Origin: Pseudoselenomonas ruminantium
GTDB taxonomy: Bacteria; Bacillota; Negativicutes; Selenomonadales; Selenomonadaceae
DNA length: 14,134 nucleotides
Direction of reading: 5' to 3'
Assembly (NCBI GenBank): GCA_002373045.1
Contig: DFHU01000050.1
Coordinates: 1 to 14,134, forward strand
A program made the translations under genes and the position numbers. This document shows positions 13,008 to 14,134 of the stretch, in pieces (the first letter of the stretch is position 1; each line of letters opens with the position of its first letter). The notes under the pieces are model-generated. The model ran no database searches. It saw only the letters and a program-made list of their open reading frames with translations, and was not told the origin of the DNA.

Positions 13008-14134
13008 TAGGCAAGGCAAAATTTTACCTCCGTTTCCTCAGCAGCCGTATCCTCTACCACTGCCTGATCGAGCACAAAATGAATGAATTCATCTACAGCG
13101 TCCTGACTTGGCACCTTGGCAGTGTACATCTGATTGCCCATCTGCGGTACCATCATTTCCGGCATGCGCTCACACATGACAAGCTGTGCGCCATAGCGCT
13201 CCATGATTTCGGCATGGGTATGCACATACTGATGGCAGTCACGGCGGCTGGCATAGACACAGTAACAATGCTCACCGCTGTCCGGCAGTTTCCGATAGTT
13301 GTCCGTCACCATATCTGCCCAAACCTGATACACATCGGTGGAGTGGGCAAAGTCAATCATATCCGGCGTATAGCCGCCCGCAGGGCGCATATTGACTTCG
13401 AGTCCTACAAAATCCCCGACATCACCCAAGCCCGCCTTTGCCTTGGTCAGGCGGAAAAATTCCAGATGAACAAAGCGGCTCTTGACGCCAAACGCCTTGA
13501 CCGTAGCCCGGCCTACGCCTTTTAACTCTGCCGGGGCATGCGCAGCCGTATAATAGGATAAGTCCAGCTGTTTGAGCACGATATCCATAACCGAAGGCGG
13601 CCATACCGTCATGGACTCCAACAGCGGCTTGGAATCCGCATCGATAATGGCATCATAAGAACAGATATCCCCAGTGATAAACTCCTCCATCACATAGGGC
13701 ACAGGCAGATTTTTGGCAAAGAATTCCTGCAAATCCCTATCATTTTCGAGCTTAAAGGTATCGCAGGCACCAACGCCCACATCCGGCTTGACGATTACCG
13801 GGTAATCCACTACCGCGATAAACTTCCGCGCCGCTTCAATGTCCGTGATTTTATGCAGACGCGCCGTCGGCACACCCGCCTTGGCATAAAACTCCTTCAT
13901 GGCGGACTTATTCTTGATGCTGGCAATATTTTCATACTGGTAACCCGTGGTCACATGAAAATCCGTGCGCAAACGGGCATCCTGCTCCAGCCAGAATTCG
14001 TTATTGGACTCAATCCAGTCAATCTTCCCGTGCTTAAAGGCAAAATACGCCACCGCACGGTACATCTGGTCATAGTCCGACAAGTCCGGCACGAAATAGT
14101 ATTCCGTCAGGGAATCCTTCAGCCGCTTGTCCAA
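13004..14134 (-). CDS. ATP-grasp domain protein, 5' end outside window
   Basis: A probable ATP-dependent carboxylate-amine ligase of the ATP-grasp superfamily with unknown substrate. The frame is open to the right edge, and the first visible codon (TTG) is probably an internal leucine. From memory of similar Firmicute proteins I expect about 35-40 more N-terminal residues. Visible motifs are VIVKPDVGVGACDTF (nucleotide-binding lysine and glycine loop), YVMEEFITGDICSYDAIID, and LEVNMRPAGGYTPDM, which carries the acidic and asparagine metal ligands expected near the end of the domain. The C-terminus is complete and ends 20 codons after a cysteine-rich stretch (GEHCYCVYASRRDCHQ). It lies upstream of sbp on the same strand, but sbp has its own promoter at the stop codon, so a shared role in sulfur metabolism is not implied. 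Confidence 0.8.
   Translation of the reverse strand: MDKRLKDSLTEYYFVPDLSDYDQMYRAVAYFAFKHGKIDWIESNNEFWLEQDARLRTDFHVTTGYQYENIASIKNKSAMKEFYAKAGVPTARLHKITDIEAARKFIAVVDYPVIVKPDVGVGACDTFKLENDRDLQEFFAKNLPVPYVMEEFITGDICSYDAIIDADSKPLLESMTVWPPSVMDIVLKQLDLSYYTAAHAPAELKGVGRATVKAFGVKSRFVHLEFFRLTKAKAGLGDVGDFVGLEVNMRPAGGYTPDMIDFAHSTDVYQVWADMVTDNYRKLPDSGEHCYCVYASRRDCHQYVHTHAEIMERYGAQLVMCERMPEMMVPQMGNQMYTAKVPSQDAVDEFIHFVLDQAVVEDTAAEETEVKFCLAY

Overview
The window looks like chromosomal DNA of an anaerobic, motile, diderm Firmicute of the Negativicutes, most likely Selenomonas or a close relative. This rests on the mix of genes and the style of the proteins (AprBA-type sulfate assimilation, a Tat-type amidase, a large flagellin), not on any marker gene, so the placement is an inference. 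The core genes are moderately GC-rich. The left edge (about 1-613), the middle of the flagellin gene and the hicAB region are clearly AT-richer.

Layout from left to right. 1-613: the tnpA end of an IS607-family insertion sequence, running off the left edge. 614-6846, minus strand: six tightly packed genes transcribed leftwards in the order cysW, cysA, aprA-like, aprB-like, cysD, cysN. 6847-7164: a divergent control region with a sigma70-type promoter and leader RNA for cysW and a sigma28-type promoter for flagellin. 7165-9072: a 635-residue flagellin with a beta-solenoid-like central insert. 9073-9363: a terminator, a palindromic repeat and the hicAB promoter/operator. 9364-10002: hicAB toxin-antitoxin pair. 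10033-10596, minus strand: a secreted N-acetylmuramoyl-L-alanine amidase. 10597-10941: a second copy of the palindromic repeat. 10942-12810, minus strand: cysT and the sulfate-binding lipoprotein sbp. 12811-13007: a promoter and leader RNA homologous to the one before cysW. 13004-14134, minus strand: an ATP-grasp protein cut by the right edge.

How the genes work together. Sbp, CysT, CysW and CysA form a complete sulfate ABC importer. CysD and CysN activate sulfate to APS. The AprA/AprB-like pair probably reduces APS directly to sulfite, so no APS kinase or PAPS reductase is needed, and none is seen. The unusual point is that the importer is split: sbp-cysT and cysW-cysA-apr-cysDN lie on either side of about 4.1 kb of unrelated genes. 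Each half has its own copy of the same promoter and leader, including a terminator-like hairpin whose two copies differ by base changes that mostly preserve pairing. This duplicated leader is the best candidate here for an undescribed cis-regulatory RNA for sulfate assimilation. Two roughly 180-bp palindromic repeats bracket the hicAB-amidase segment.
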